From Linnemannia hyalina (taxonomy: Eukaryota > Mortierellomycota > Mortierellomycetes > Mortierellales > Mortierellaceae), in the NCBI GenBank assembly GCA_019671135.1, contig JAHRHY010000005.1, positions 62,001 to 126,000 of the forward strand: a stretch of DNA of 64,000 nt, in the 5' to 3' direction. The position numbers and the translations under genes were made by a program. Position 1 is the first letter of the stretch. Every line of letters begins with the position of its first letter. Positions 14,501 through 25,934 of this stretch are shown in pieces. The notes under the pieces were generated by a model. The model was given only the letters and a program-made list of their open reading frames with translations, was not told where the DNA came from and did not search any database.

Positions 14501-16222
14501 TACTGTCCAGGATGCCTCTGCGGCCAATGGTAGGGGTGCACCAACCATGCTGAGCGACAACGGGAGCTCGAACGGACAGATTCTTCCACCGACCAGGTCC
14601 TTCTCGGCGGGAAGCGATAGCCGATCGCTGAATGGGCAGTACACGGAGCAGCACTTTTTCATCCAGCACAACTACATGAAGCCTACTCGGTGCGACTGCT
14701 GTGATGACAAGATGTGGGGTCGCGAATACAAGTGTCGTGGTAAGATGTCCACTGTTTTATTCTTCGGCCTCTTTTTGGACAAGATACTCTTTGATATGTG
14801 TCATTAACATTGCTTTACCTTGTCAAATCAGGCTGTGGATTCCAAATTCACGGACGCTGCACTCATGAGATTGTACCAGGATGTTCTGGACGGTTCAAGG
14901 ACTCCGACTCCTCCAGCATCCGTAACCTCACCCCGAGCGGCGAAAGCAGCCATGGCCTCCCCTCACCATCCCCCAAACAAGTCATGTTCGGCAACAATCT
15001 CCTCGATCAGCTGGAGACCGAACAACGAGCGATTCCTATGGTCGTTGAGAAGTGTATCGAGGCCGTGGATGAGCGAGGTTTGGAGGTGGAGGGCATTTAC
15101 CGTCGTTCGGGAATGGCCGTCGAAGCCAGACAGTTGGTCCAAGCGTTTGACTCTGGTCTCTACCCTAACCTCATGGATACTGCGGTCTACCAGGATATTT
15201 GCTCAATTACATCCGTCTTGAAGCAATATCTCAGAACGTTACCGGAACCCCTGATTCCTTATGACCTTTATAGCGAGTTCATGGAAGCCACCGGACTACC
15301 CCATACAGATGACAAGTATGACATCTTCAAGGAACTCATGGATCGGATGCCATTCGCCCACTACTTGACGCTGAAGATCCTCATGGAGCATCTGAACCGA
15401 GTCACCGAGCAAGAGAGTATCAATTTGATGACCTCCAAGAACCTGTCGGTGGTCTTTGGTCCTACCCTCATGCGGAATCCAGACCCAAGTCTGGAGATTC
15501 TGGACATGACTTCCAAGAACTTGACGATCGAGTTTTTGATTGTTAACACTCCTAAGCTCTTTGTTCGCGTCCAGAGAACATCGCCCGGTAGTCATGCTCA
15601 CGGTCAAGGCTTGGCCAACGGATCAAGCTTGTCGCCATCAGACGGATTCCCACCTGGGTTCACTGGACAGCGGCAGGGATCTCATGGCAGTCTCAGTCAT
15701 ATGAGCCCCCCACCTAGACGAGTGCCTAACCATGCCGGCCACCCGAACGCGCCTGTCCTCCTACCACGATCGAGTTCTGGCGACGCTATACCCACTGTGA
15801 CCCAGGGCCAACAATCACAGCATTACCATCAGCAGCAGCAGCAACAACAACAGCAGTACAGCAATGGTCAGCATATGTACCAGCAGCAGCAGCAGCAGCA
15901 ACAGCAGATGTTCCGGCCGCAACAGTTCCAGCAGCCTCAACATCCGACTCTTCAGCAACTGAAGCTTCAGCAACAGCAGCGCGAGCAGTTCCAACGCGAC
16001 CAGCAGCAGCAACAGGTTCACCAACAACAGCAACAGCAGCAACAGTTGCAGCAGGAGAAGCATGCAGAGCGAGATCAGGAGCTCGATCCTGAGCAAGAGC
16101 AGGAAGAGTCGGATGCAGTGGCGCCATCGTCACCGCCATCGGTCTCGACGCAGCCTTCGTCGCCGCTTCCGTCTCAAAACCCCTCACTGGTTCAGCAGCA
16201 ACAGCAGCAATTGCAGCAGTAG
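11589..16222 (+). CDS. LIM-LIM-C1-RhoGAP protein (Rga-type GTPase-activating protein)
   Basis: Rho/Cdc42-family GTPase-activating protein, probably acting in polarity and cell-wall signalling. Exons: 11589-11683, 11964-12106, 12286-12497, 12812-13405, 13515-13756, 13856-14739, 14832-16222; 1186 aa. LIM1 begins CIGCHRSIEEG and LIM2 begins CSSCRRPILDEA, ending CMKCH. A coiled-coil-like stretch follows (exons 5-6), then a C1 zinc finger (HFFIQHNYMKPTRCDCC continuing GCGFQIHGRCTHE), then RhoGAP with arginine-finger region EGIYRRSG and motif NLSVVFGPTLMR. The C-terminus is a long Gln-rich tail. The first intron is GC-AG: donor GCAAGT at 11684 restores the LIM ligand spacing H-x2-C-x2-C, and the nearby GT does not. 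An AATAAA lies 76 nt after the stop. Exact orthology (Rga1, Rga2 or Lrg1) is unresolved. Confidence 0.93.
11684..11963 (+). other. Noncanonical GC-AG intron
   Basis: Exon 1 ends in TG and the intron begins GCAAGT and ends TTGTAG. Joining TG to the C at 11964 makes the Cys codon of H-V-Q-C-F-R-C, the required LIM zinc ligand. The GT donor four bases downstream would put exon 2 out of frame. Confidence 0.85.
15828..16219 (+). repeat. CAG/CAA-rich polyglutamine-coding tract
   Basis: Runs of CAG and CAA encode several Gln blocks in the C-terminal tail of the RhoGAP protein. Mixed codons interrupt pure CAG runs. Probably a disordered and length-variable region. Confidence 0.85.
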
Positions 16223-16980
16223 CAACGACAAGTCAACTCTGAAGTCGACATGACACACTTTCCCTAATGGATACCCTATCACACACGCCATACACGCCAA
16301 TAAATATCTACCTTTAGTTTCACAGGGCTCAGAACACCTTTTGTGAAATGAAACCCCATGCGAGACCATCCATTTTTCACGTCTTTTTTGTGCTTTTTGC
16401 TGCTGCCAAAGGATTGCCTACAATAACAGATGAAAGAAGGCAGTATGGCTTGCGGTCATTATTTGTCAAACAAGTTGAGTAGGAGGGATGTGGCGATCAC
16501 ATTTGGTTTATTGTCTCTGAAGTAGATCTTTCGAAAGTGTGCATACACATTCTCAAATGAAGGCGAGACACCTGGAACAATGGATGCATCGTGCCTCGAA
16601 GTGAAACACCAACCACGGTTGGTTGCTGTTGCAAGTCAAATTCATAAGCGCACAAAAGCAACGACCAGAACCATAACCAGAACCAGAAAATCGAGACTTG
16701 CATCCTCCCACCTCCACCCCACGGTGCCAGGCCGTCGTTAGTTCTCATGGGTAACACAGTCATCTAGGTTGTCTTGCGCTTTTCTTGCGGCCAGATGAAC
16801 AATAGAGCATTCTTGGCCTCTTTCTTCATCATATACTCTTACTCTCTCCGTCACTCTCAGCCGCAACTGCACCCTACCTTCCTACTTCTCGGCTCTCCCC
16901 AATTACCATTTACAGTGCACTTTAACCCCCTCTCATCCGAAGTGTCCTTCATCCATCCCACCTGCAAAGCCTCTCTCGCT
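16223..16980. other. Intergenic spacer, RhoGAP to SFP1-like gene
   Basis: 758 bp between two tandem plus-strand genes. It holds the 3' end of the RhoGAP transcript and the pyrimidine-rich leader (16840-16975) expected upstream of the SFP1-like start. No other gene is evident. Confidence 0.5.
16299..16304 (+). terminator. Polyadenylation-signal-like AATAAA
   Basis: AATAAA 76 nt after the RhoGAP stop codon. Motif match only. Confidence 0.4.
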
Positions 16981-17236
16981 ATGCCTGCATCAGTTGAGAT
17001 TCAATCCCCTCTACTACATCGACTTCAATCTAGTCATTCTACCCCGCTCCTTCAACAGTTCTCCTACCTCGCCGCTGCATACGAGTATGTACTATGTTTC
17101 CTTTGTAGGGGATCTGTGCATGCCGTATCCTGCATCCAAATTCACACTAAAATGCTTGTCGCAGAAGGAGAGTGAGAAATAGATAGGACAGCAAAGGCTG
17201 CTGCCTTGAGGAATTGTGCGATCCAAGAATGAGTAA

Positions 17237-17281
<45 letters not shown>

Positions 17282-19592
17282 CAGAGGGAGAGAAATAGAG
17301 AGAGAGAGAAAGAGACACAATGGTGAGGGCGGACAAGAGAGTATTACTAATTTATATCAGCGCAAGTGGTGTGTGGGGGACGGATACCGCGATGTGGGGT
17401 CACGATCCATGCTATACAGCATCGCTCTTGTTTTACTTTGTCCTCTAATTGACCACTTTATTCTACGATACCTTTAAACATATTTTTTAGACGCGAGAGC
17501 GACTTTGAACGACAGTTATCATCTCCGATGCTAGAGGTGCCCGGTGCCGCACTCATGGCCCCAGGAACGGGAACAACAACGGCATCAGCAGCAGCAGGGG
17601 GAGGACGAGGAGATCATACCAAACATGCGCGAGAGCGACTTTGAACGACAGTTATCATCTCCGATGCTAGAGGTGCCCGGTGCCGCACTCATGGCCCCAG
17701 GAACGGGAACAACAACGGCATCAGCAGCAGCAGGGGGAGGACGAGGAGATCATACCAAACATGCGCGAGAGCTGGAGGCCGCATTCTGCCGAGATTTTTA
17801 CTGCTGTGGTCTGACGCTCTTGGACCTCCACGACCTGCTGCAACATTATGAAGAGTGCCACGTTCGGTTTGAGGAGGATGAGGATTGTGAACACTCTGTG
17901 GATGGTAGCGGTGGTGGTGGGGATTCAGAGTTCCTTGATGAGGATAGCTGGAGTGATTCAGAGTCGTTGTCGTCTTCCTCGGGAAGTTCCTCGTCTCCAC
18001 TTGGGTCAGGATCCAGCGACAGCTTAAGTATGAGCAGCAGGAGCACTGGACAGCACCACCGTCACCACCGTCACCAGCCTCACTTTCAGCAATGCCCCAA
18101 TGGCCCAGCTATCCCGACAAACAAGGATGGTCATGCATCAGTTTCGGCATCGTGGTTTATGCCACCATTGCCGTCGAGACAAGGGGGCGGTGGCAATGGC
18201 GGTGGCGGTGATGGACGGACACATCATCACCTGCATGCCGATAACATCAACCCGACGACGCATGCGCTGGAAGTCTTTTCGACGTCCCTTGTCGGGGTTC
18301 CTAAACGAAAAACGGTGGTGTCGCTGTCGGATATCTACGTCGAGAACGAGGGTGGATATGAATACGACGATGGGGATCCTTCGTCTGCTTTTTTGAACAC
18401 CATTTTATGTACAAGTACTACAAGATCAACTAGTGGCAACAATGGCTTCACAACTTTGAATCCCTTTGAACCTCCTGCAAAAAGACAATTACTGGAGCCA
18501 GCTCAACAGCAACAACAACATTCTCAACTGAACTTACAACAACAGCAGAGACTGCATCCAATTGATGTGGAACCAATTCACTTCGCAGACAGGAACCAAA
18601 ACAGCACATCGTATGGCTCCTCAAATAGCAACAACAATAAGAGCACCGACGTCCACTCAAGCGGCTTTGCAGAAGGATTAACGGCGGGAGCAGCAGGCGC
18701 GTATAACCGCGGGCATGCACAAGGAATCCATTACAGCATTCGTCCCAACGTGTTCCTCGGAGGCAGTGTCCCCACAACGTCGTCCGGATCGTCCGCTAGT
18801 GGGCTCTCCCTATTGACTTCGTCGAGCCAATCGCCCTACATCGTCGCCGCCGTCGATCTGATGCGCCAACGTGACGAGGTGTTCAGCATCATTGAGGATA
18901 TGACAAAGATACCTGCAAGCGCCTCCAGTGAGAACAAGCCCTACCGGTGCTCTGTCATGGGCTGCGACAAGGCCTACAAAAATCCCAATGGACTCAAGTA
19001 CCACAATCTACATGGCCATTGCTCCAACAGTCTTGGGGACGGCGACAGTCCAGAGTCAAAACCCTATGTGTGCACGTTCCTCGAATGCGGCAAGCGGTAC
19101 AAGAACTTGAACGGGCTGAAGTACCACATTGAGCACACTCACCCGAACCTCATTGCTGCACTGCGAGCCCACCAGTCCGGACTGGCAAACCACCCTTTGA
19201 TTGTAAACGGACCGTTTGCAAACGGCAGCGCAGTGGTGATGACGATTGCAGCGGCTTTAGCAGCGGTGGGGGCGAGTCCGATGATGGCCCTGGCCGCAAA
19301 CGCAATCTTGACTGCCCAGACAGCGGCAGCCAACCAAGCCAATGCAGCAGCAGCAGCGGCAGCAGCGCCTACTTCCGAGTCAGCCGCTTCGTCTTCTGGT
19401 CAGTTAAGCCATGGGGGCAACAAGTTTGTTTCGGATTCTGAACCAACAGTCCCTTTGGAGGGAGGCTTTGTGTCTACGACGAGGTCAGGGTTACCGCAGG
19501 TTGTGATGGCCATCTCCGGGAGCCTGGAGAGTGGGAGTCATCACAGCATGGTTCCAATAGCCCCAGCACCACAGGATAAGCGCACCCCGTAG
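16981..19592 (+). CDS. Sfp1-like C2H2 zinc-finger transcription factor, reading frame affected by a 136-bp duplication
   Basis: Putative regulator of ribosomal and growth genes. A degenerate first finger (CRDFYCCGLTLLDLHDLL...HYEECH) is followed near the C-terminus by two fingers, KPYRCSVMGCDKAYKNPNG and KPYVCTFLECGKRYKNLNG, the typical Sfp1 arrangement. Linkers are Ser-, Gln- and Asn-rich, with an Ala-rich tail. Predicted exons: 16981-17084 (starts MPASVEIQS) and 17491-19592, joined in phase 2 (TACGA|A CGC). In that native frame the second copy of a 136-bp tandem duplication introduces TGA at 17642-17644. The zinc-finger frame is open only from about 17535, with ATGs at 17544 and 17625. With one copy deleted, exon 1 and the finger frame would be continuous. 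So this is either an assembly or allelic duplication, or a gene now using an internal start (682 aa from 17544). Confidence 0.8.
17237..17277. repeat. (AG)n microsatellite in the SFP1-like intron
   Basis: Nearly pure AG dinucleotide run, continued by imperfect AG-rich sequence to about 17318, inside the predicted intron 17085-17490. Confidence 0.85.
17492..17763 (+). repeat. Perfect 136-bp direct tandem duplication
   Basis: Copy 1 is 17492-17627 and copy 2 is 17628-17763, with no differences seen. The first nine bases of a third unit follow. 136 is not a multiple of three, so the two copies are read in different frames. Confidence 0.97.
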
Positions 19593-19736
19593 ACTCCATG
19601 AATACACCTTTTGGTTTGCTATAAAGTCTGTTCAAAGTGCGCGCTTATGAAAGGAGTGCGAGGTCACAATCTATAGCACCGCCCTATGTCTTGGTTATGC
19701 AAACAACAGCAGAACAGCATTGTTCTTCTCTATGGT

Positions 19737-22700
19737 TTATTTGCTGGTGGGGGTAGGTTCTAGTAGCGTCTCCTCGCAGAATGCCCAAAACTTGAGAAGT
19801 GTGGGTTTGATGGACCGGATCGTCAGGCGACTCCTATGAACGAGAACGTATACATTGTTTAGTTCCAGTTCTAATAGGTAGCTGTTAAACAATCTTGCAT
19901 ATGTTGAAGTGGCGAACAAAGAGTGGTACAAACCTCGTGTCGGGCAACATTGGATACTGCAGTCTTGGGATCGAACGGATGGTCTCCCCCGAGAGCAAGC
20001 ATTTGAGGACGCGTAACGTGAAGTAGTGAGACGAAAGTCGTCTCCAAAGTACCGAGTATTGGAAGAATATGGCCGGTGGTGGCAAGGGTGAGTTCTATCA
20101 ATGTAATACAAAAACAATATGGACAAAGGTCAATGTGGGAACGATGGGGCGTTTCAAAATTGCAGCGAGAGTATGTTGTATCCTTGTCCATCGATATTAA
20201 ACTCACAGTAAGGAAGACATAGCTTGTGGAGCGAGGTATTCTCTCGTGCTCCATGTTGTTTGGGCCATCAAAAGAGCCAAGGAAGCTTGGCTGACCAAGT
20301 TGTGATTGAAGGTGTAATGGCGTGTGCTGAGAATATTGGAGATGGCTTTCGTAGACGTTTGACGTTCCTGAAATGTTGGAGGACTGGCGATAAGACGTTG
20401 GAGACTCATCGACAAAACGATGACGGAGTAGGCTTGACGAAACACCACCACCCATATCGGTTAGTTGCGGGCTGGGTCTACCTCCTGCATCACTGGTATA
20501 GGCCGGTGTCTGTTGTGAAGGATACTCAGCCGAAACAGACCTTAAGGAGCTCACAACCCATCGAAGGGGTGTAGCCCTGTCAAAAAAGAATCGCTCAGGA
20601 CAGACTTCAAGCCTCAGTCCACCAGGGAGACGATCGGGATCTTTGATCCTGAGCATGATCGCGAACAAAGGAAAGTGGTTCAGGCACGCTAATATCGTCT
20701 CCATGGTAGCCTGCATGCATATGACTGCGACTCGACTCTATTGAATTCAGATGGGCAGATTTGCACTTTGTTAGTCTCGTGCATGATAGGTTGGGTAGTA
20801 ATTTACAGCATCCTCCTGCCAGTGCTTACCAGGGCAAATGTCAGGTAGTAAACGACAATAGTCGGGAACAAAAAAGTCAGCAGTGTGAATAGGATCGTCC
20901 CAAGAAGCAGCTGGTCGAGATCATAGTCGCATGAGTCAATCCTGTGCCGGAGCGTGTTTCGCTTTTTGCCGCGAAACAGATTGAAGAGAGAATAGAGGAT
21001 AGTGAGTTGCCAGTGAAATATCCTTGCTGCGACCATGTAGAACCAGTAGATGTGGAGTGTGGTGAATGCCAATAGGTCCGATATCAATGAAAGCGCCATG
21101 GTTGCTCCAAATGCTCCCGAAAGCCCAATCAAGTTGATGGCGACAGGCACGATGGGTGCGAGCGAGATGATGAAGTCTAGCCGGTTGCAAATAGAAGCGT
21201 GAAATTATTATATTAGTCGCATTGTACTTGACTAGGCCATAAGATAGCTAAAAGCGAGATGGACCCCTCGTCGTACCTGCCCACAGTTCGATAAGCCATT
21301 TAAAGAGTTGGCCCAGGAAGGGGTTTAGCTCGGGGTTGAGTTTGAGTCCTGCGGGATATTCGTTCTTGGATGTCAGCCACTCCAACACTGCAGAGATCGA
21401 GTCGATGGTATAGCCCTACAAGTACCATCGTTCAGGGAGCTCATGTTAGTTCTATAAACGATTGATTGGATTTGCTTGTGCATGCATTGACTTTAACCTT
21501 GTTGGTCAAGTGAGCCCTACCTTGACATAGCGCTGTAGCACCTCTGCCATATACTGGTTGTTGCTGATAAGAAACGACCCAAAGGCGACTCCGATGATAA
21601 TGTCGTTCGCGACCAGCCACATACTATTGTAGAAGCTAACAAAGGAAAGCGGCGCAAAACATTAAAACTCTCGATTAGCATTGGTAGTCGCAGCCCAGAG
21701 CTAAACGTCGATCGAGTGAAGAATAATCAGCCATGCTGCAGTGTACCTGATGTACTGTGCTCTCGTAACAGACATATTCGTCCACGCTCGTTTCTTGGCC
21801 ATGAAATACTGCCATGGCCAAAAACAGGCTTGCTGCAGTCTCAGGTCGATCTGTTGTCCTGTCGTTGTCATGTCCTTGATGGCAATTCCATTGAACGCCC
21901 AGGCAGGAAACCTCCAATTCAGTACCCACAAGCTAAACTCTACAAGAGCTCTCAGAACAAACAGGATCACCATCAGAGGCCGGATCGTGAAGGGTTGGAT
22001 CCTTGGCCACACCATCGAAACGGTGATCGCCAGTTTGGACCGCACCTTGATACTAAGGTCCACCGCCGACTCGCGTACTGCTTCCGACATGCTCCTGCTC
22101 CTGGCTCGCCTCCGGAGTAAATTCTTGGCCTTGGCATGCACAGCCTGCTCAATCGTGTAGGACGAGTTAATCTATAAATGGAGACAAAGGTGTTAAATAA
22201 GTATTCATATTCCCCATTTCATGCGGCATATGGAGTGCAGATCCAGATCAACAGACCCCACCTGCTGCAGCGTGACATTCATATCGTCCGTCACTGTCCG
22301 TCCTGATGAAGATAGATACAGACGAGAGTGGTTCATTGAAGACTTTGTTCGCCTTTGTGCCGCCTTTGGACTTATCGCTGCGTCGAAGAGGGCTCCAGAG
22401 GCATTGATCTTCGAAATGTCCAGAGTCAGCGGGTCGAGAGAAAGGAATTGAAAACTCCTTGGATCCGGCTGTTTGTAAAAGATGATCTCCGAACTGACGT
22501 GGCTGTACAGATATCCACAGCAATGCAGCGACTCGAGGAAAGGGATATATGTTGGTTTGATCTCGATGGTCAGCCACAAATTAGCGGTTTCCTTATGTTC
22601 CAGCAATGACCGCGACGATAGCAGCTTGGTATTGCTCTCTGCCACTGCCTGCGCCGTCATCCCATCTGCAAAAGGCACAATTGCAACGCCAAGGACTACA

Positions 22701-23032
22701 GGGCTCACTCCACAAATTCGATTCATGGCAGCAAACTGAGGCTCTGATGTCAACGATCCAAGCGCTCTCACTAAAGCATCCAACTAGTAAAAGTAGAGGG
22801 AAAAAAGCAAGCAATTAAGTGACAGTCAGTCGTCTGGCGCAATTGACTAGTGGCAAGTCGGATGTAATATATTCTGGATTTAACATGTCCTTACATCGAT
22901 ATCCGAAACAATAGTAGCGATGCATGCAGTGAAGCTCCTGACGTTCCAGCCAATGATGAATCCAGTGCGGACGTGTCTCGAGCACAGATGGGATGGCCAA
23001 AAGACCTTTGAGATTGCCGCCGATGAGCTCAT
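19737..23032 (-). CDS. GPI1: GPI1/PIG-Q subunit of GPI-N-acetylglucosaminyltransferase
   Basis: Subunit of the ER complex that transfers GlcNAc to phosphatidylinositol, the first step of GPI-anchor synthesis. Exons: 22895-23032, 22262-22783, 21747-22171, 21521-21635, 21277-21415, 20830-21176, 20207-20737, 19934-20094, 19737-19833; 824 aa. The signature block is in exon 6: SDLLAFTTLHIYWFYMVAAR, then LFNLFRGKKRNTLRHRIDSC and DYDLDQLLLGTILFTLL, followed by NHFPLFAIMLRIKDP in exon 7. Multiple TM segments are visible. The start chosen is MSSSAAISKVFWPSHLC, because PIG-Q proteins begin with a short stretch like this before GFxxGW. The frame is open upstream to an acceptor at 23153, so a spliced N-terminal extension from the small gene at 23226-23578 is possible. 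The last intron has a weak donor (GTTTGT); reading through would end at 19885. Confidence 0.93.
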
Positions 23033-23225
23033 GGTTAAAAAGAAATGTAGTCCAGGGATTAAAAGCTTCCTCTCCGTTGCAAATGTTCCCGAGCTGAAGT
23101 CCGGAATGGGTAGTCCTGTTTCTATGTTCAGGGGGTAGAGTAGAGTCAGTCTCTGGGTGATAAGGAGTGGGATGTGTGAATCCAACGGTCATATAGTGTA
23201 AAAGCAGATTGTACAATGAATTGGT

Positions 23226-23578
23226 TCATTGCCAACGTGGATATCGACATACCCTTCGGGCTTCAAAGTTAGCGATCCGCTCCAGGGGGATCAATATGAG
23301 CACAAAGAGGACGACGAGGATCAATATCGCGTACAGCAGGTATCTCTACAACGCCATAAAAAAAATGAGCGACAGTGAACAAAAAGGCAACGTAGGTTAG
23401 ATCGCTATTATTCCCGCAGCGATGGTGCCAATGTGATATTATCAAGTGTATATAATACCTTGTGGGTTGTTTCAGGGACAGAGGCAGCAACGTCGCAGAT
23501 GGTCGAGATGATGGCAAAGTTGCAGGCACTGTAGCCAAAGGCAAAGGATAGGGCAGCAGAGATCAGGATGGTCCGCAT
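23226..23578 (-). CDS. Small two-TM protein, or 5' exons of GPI1
   Basis: Two exons (23459-23578, 23226-23345) joined in phase 0 encode 79 aa starting MRTILISAALSFAFGY. There is one hydrophobic segment at about residues 2-28 and a strong TM helix at about 42-62 (LLYAILILVVLFVLILIPLE), then a basic tail. I do not recognise the family. The second exon has an internal GTATGT at 23252 that is in phase 0 with the acceptor before GPI1 exon 1 (CAG at 23153). The stretch could therefore instead add about 111 residues to the GPI1 N-terminus. No PIG-Q protein I recall has such an extension, so I list it separately. Confidence 0.45.
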
Positions 23579-24048
23579 CAAAGCAGGAGCTAGGCGATGA
23601 TCCACAGAGGAGGATGTAGATTGAAAGAGTGGAGGAGTGTGATGTAAGGAGGGAGGGAGGGATATTAATTGAGCGAGTAAGATTAGTCTGTTGGTTCGCG
23701 ACAGGCTGTCTGAGCGGCGCAAGAGTGAGTGAGTGAGTGAGTGAGTGCACGCTCTACAAAAAGTCACGGAGGGGGGGGACTGCTTTGGCTGTAAGATAGT
23801 GTTACTCTAATACATTACTGTACATGGAGAGTACCCTTTTTCTCACGATCAGCCAATGGATTTGCTCATTGCACTACTCTACTACTCTACAATAAGCCCC
23901 TTGCCACACCCTACTCCACCTTTTATACACGTCTCTTCCGCCGTTTTCTTCTTTTTTTTTCTTCTCCTTCTCCTTCTCACCCCCACACAACACTCCCCCC
24001 ACACAACACACACTCCTCCCCACTCTTTCTCTCTCCAACCACACCACA
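23579..24048. promoter_or_regulatory. Divergent promoter region between the small TM gene/GPI1 and FAH
   Basis: 470 bp. It contains a GAGT/GTGA repeat (23726-23748), a run of nine G at 23771, and on the plus strand TTTTATAC (23921-23928) followed by a CT-rich leader to the FAH start. Core-promoter role inferred from position. Confidence 0.4.
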
Positions 24049-25807
24049 ATGTCCTTCATCGAGACCAAGCCTGACTCGGACTTTTCCATCCACAACATCC
24101 CTTTCGGAATCATCTCCACTCCCCACAACGTAAGTTTATTTTGTTGTCCTTTTCTTGTTTTTTGTTCTATGCCCGTCACCGTGTCAATGCCCATCGCCAC
24201 CGTGGCCGTGTTTATGACCCCAATCGAACTCGAACAATCAACCTGACTGACACTCTCGTCTTGAAACATTGACCAAATAGGCTGCTCCCCGCGTTGCTAC
24301 CCGCATTGGCGACTTTGCCGTCGATCTCTCCGTCCTTGCCCAGGCTGGCCTCCTCTCCTCCGTCGTCGCCGATGCCCAGGGTGTCTTCTCCCAGGTACGT
24401 CTTTCAACCATTCCTTGTATGATTTTCGTGACCCCGGCAGCCTGTATATAACATCTACGTCAGGTCGACCACATGCACTTGCATGTTCCTAACAGCCTTT
24501 CCTTTCATTCACTTGAACCTTTTTGTTTTGGTTGTTTTATTTGCACGCATGTTCCTAACAAACTATCCGTTATATATCAATTGAACGTCTTATGAATTGT
24601 AGCCCACGTTGAACTTGTTCATGACGTTGGGCAAGCCCGTCTGGTCCGCTACCCGCAAGCACCTTCAGAAGCTCCTCTCTGCCTCCGAGGCCACCCTCCG
24701 CGACAACAAGGATCTCCTCGAACGCGCTGTCTTCCCCATTAACACCGTCAAGACCCACATCCCCGCCAACATTGGAGACTACACTGACTTTTACGCCTCC
24801 AAGGAGCACGCCACCAACGTCGGAATCATGTTCCGTGGCAAGGAGAACGCCTTGATGCCCAACTGGACCCACCTCCCCGTCGGTTACCACGGCCGTGCTT
24901 CCTCGGTCGTCATCTCTGGCACAGAGCTGAAGCGCCCCCAGGGTCAGCGCGTCGTTGTCAAGGGGGAGGCTCCCCAGTTCGGTCCCTCCCTCCGCATGGA
25001 CTGCGAGCTCGAGATGGTATGTTTTGTTTTTTCTCTGTCTATCTGCTCATGTGTCTTGTTCATCGTAAAAATGATTATTTGTGGCCTGTGCCTTCATTCA
25101 TTTTTATGAACGTTCAATGGAAACAAAAAAATTAAAAATTTCTCACGCCTCTCTTTTAGGCCTTCTTGGTCGGCACCGGCAACAACTTGGGTGAGCCCAT
25201 CACCATCGACAACGCCAAGGACCATATGTTCGGTGTTGTCCTCATGAACGATTGGAGCGCTCGCGACATCCAGGCCTGGGAGTACGTCCCCCTCGGACCC
25301 TTCCTCGGCAAGAACTTTGGAACCACCGTTTCCGCCTGGGTCGTCACCATGGACGCCCTCGAGCCCTTCTTGGTCAACGGCCCCGTCCAGGACCCCAAGC
25401 CCATGGCCTACCTCGCCGAGTCGACCGCTTCCGCCTACGACATCAACCTCGAGGTCAAGCTCAAGCCCGCCGAGAGCTCAAAGTACAGCGTCATCTCCCG
25501 CTCTAACTTGAAGTATATGTACTGGTCCTTTGCCCAGCAGCTCACCCACCACACCGTCGGCGGATGCAACATGCGCTCCGGAGACCTCTGCGGATCCGGC
25601 ACTATCTCTGGACCCACCGAGGACTCTTTCGGCTCCTTGTTGGAGCTCTCCTGGAGCGGTGCCAAGGATATCCAGCTGGAGGATGGCATCACTCGCAAGT
25701 TCTTGAAAGACAACGATGAGATGATCTTGGCCGGTTGGTGCGAGAAGGATGGCGTCCGTGTTGGCTTTGGCGAGTGCCACGGCAAGATCCTCCCCGCCCG
25801 CGTGTAA
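24049..25807 (+). CDS. Fumarylacetoacetase (fumarylacetoacetate hydrolase)
   Basis: Last step of tyrosine and phenylalanine breakdown: fumarylacetoacetate to fumarate plus acetoacetate. Exons: 24049-24129, 24281-24394, 24603-25016, 25160-25807, all phase 0, 418 aa, essentially the length of the mammalian enzyme. Conserved blocks: the catalytic His region [17 protein letters not shown], then [11 protein letters not shown], the metal ligands in [61 protein letters not shown] and [12 protein letters not shown]. No sign of targeting sequence, so cytosolic. No other tyrosine catabolic gene is adjacent. Confidence 0.98.
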
Positions 25808-25934
25808 ATAATAGTCGACCGACAAGATCCTCCCACATTCCCCTTCAACCCCTCTCATAAGATAGCATTGCATACGAAGTATTAAATATGATCCAAAAAA
25901 AAAAAGAAGATTGTAAATGTATTGTAAAAATGTA

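Noticed and set aside
15786..16187. Ala-rich open frame antisense to the polyGln tract
   Set aside because: Shadow of the CAG/CAA repeat of the RhoGAP gene.
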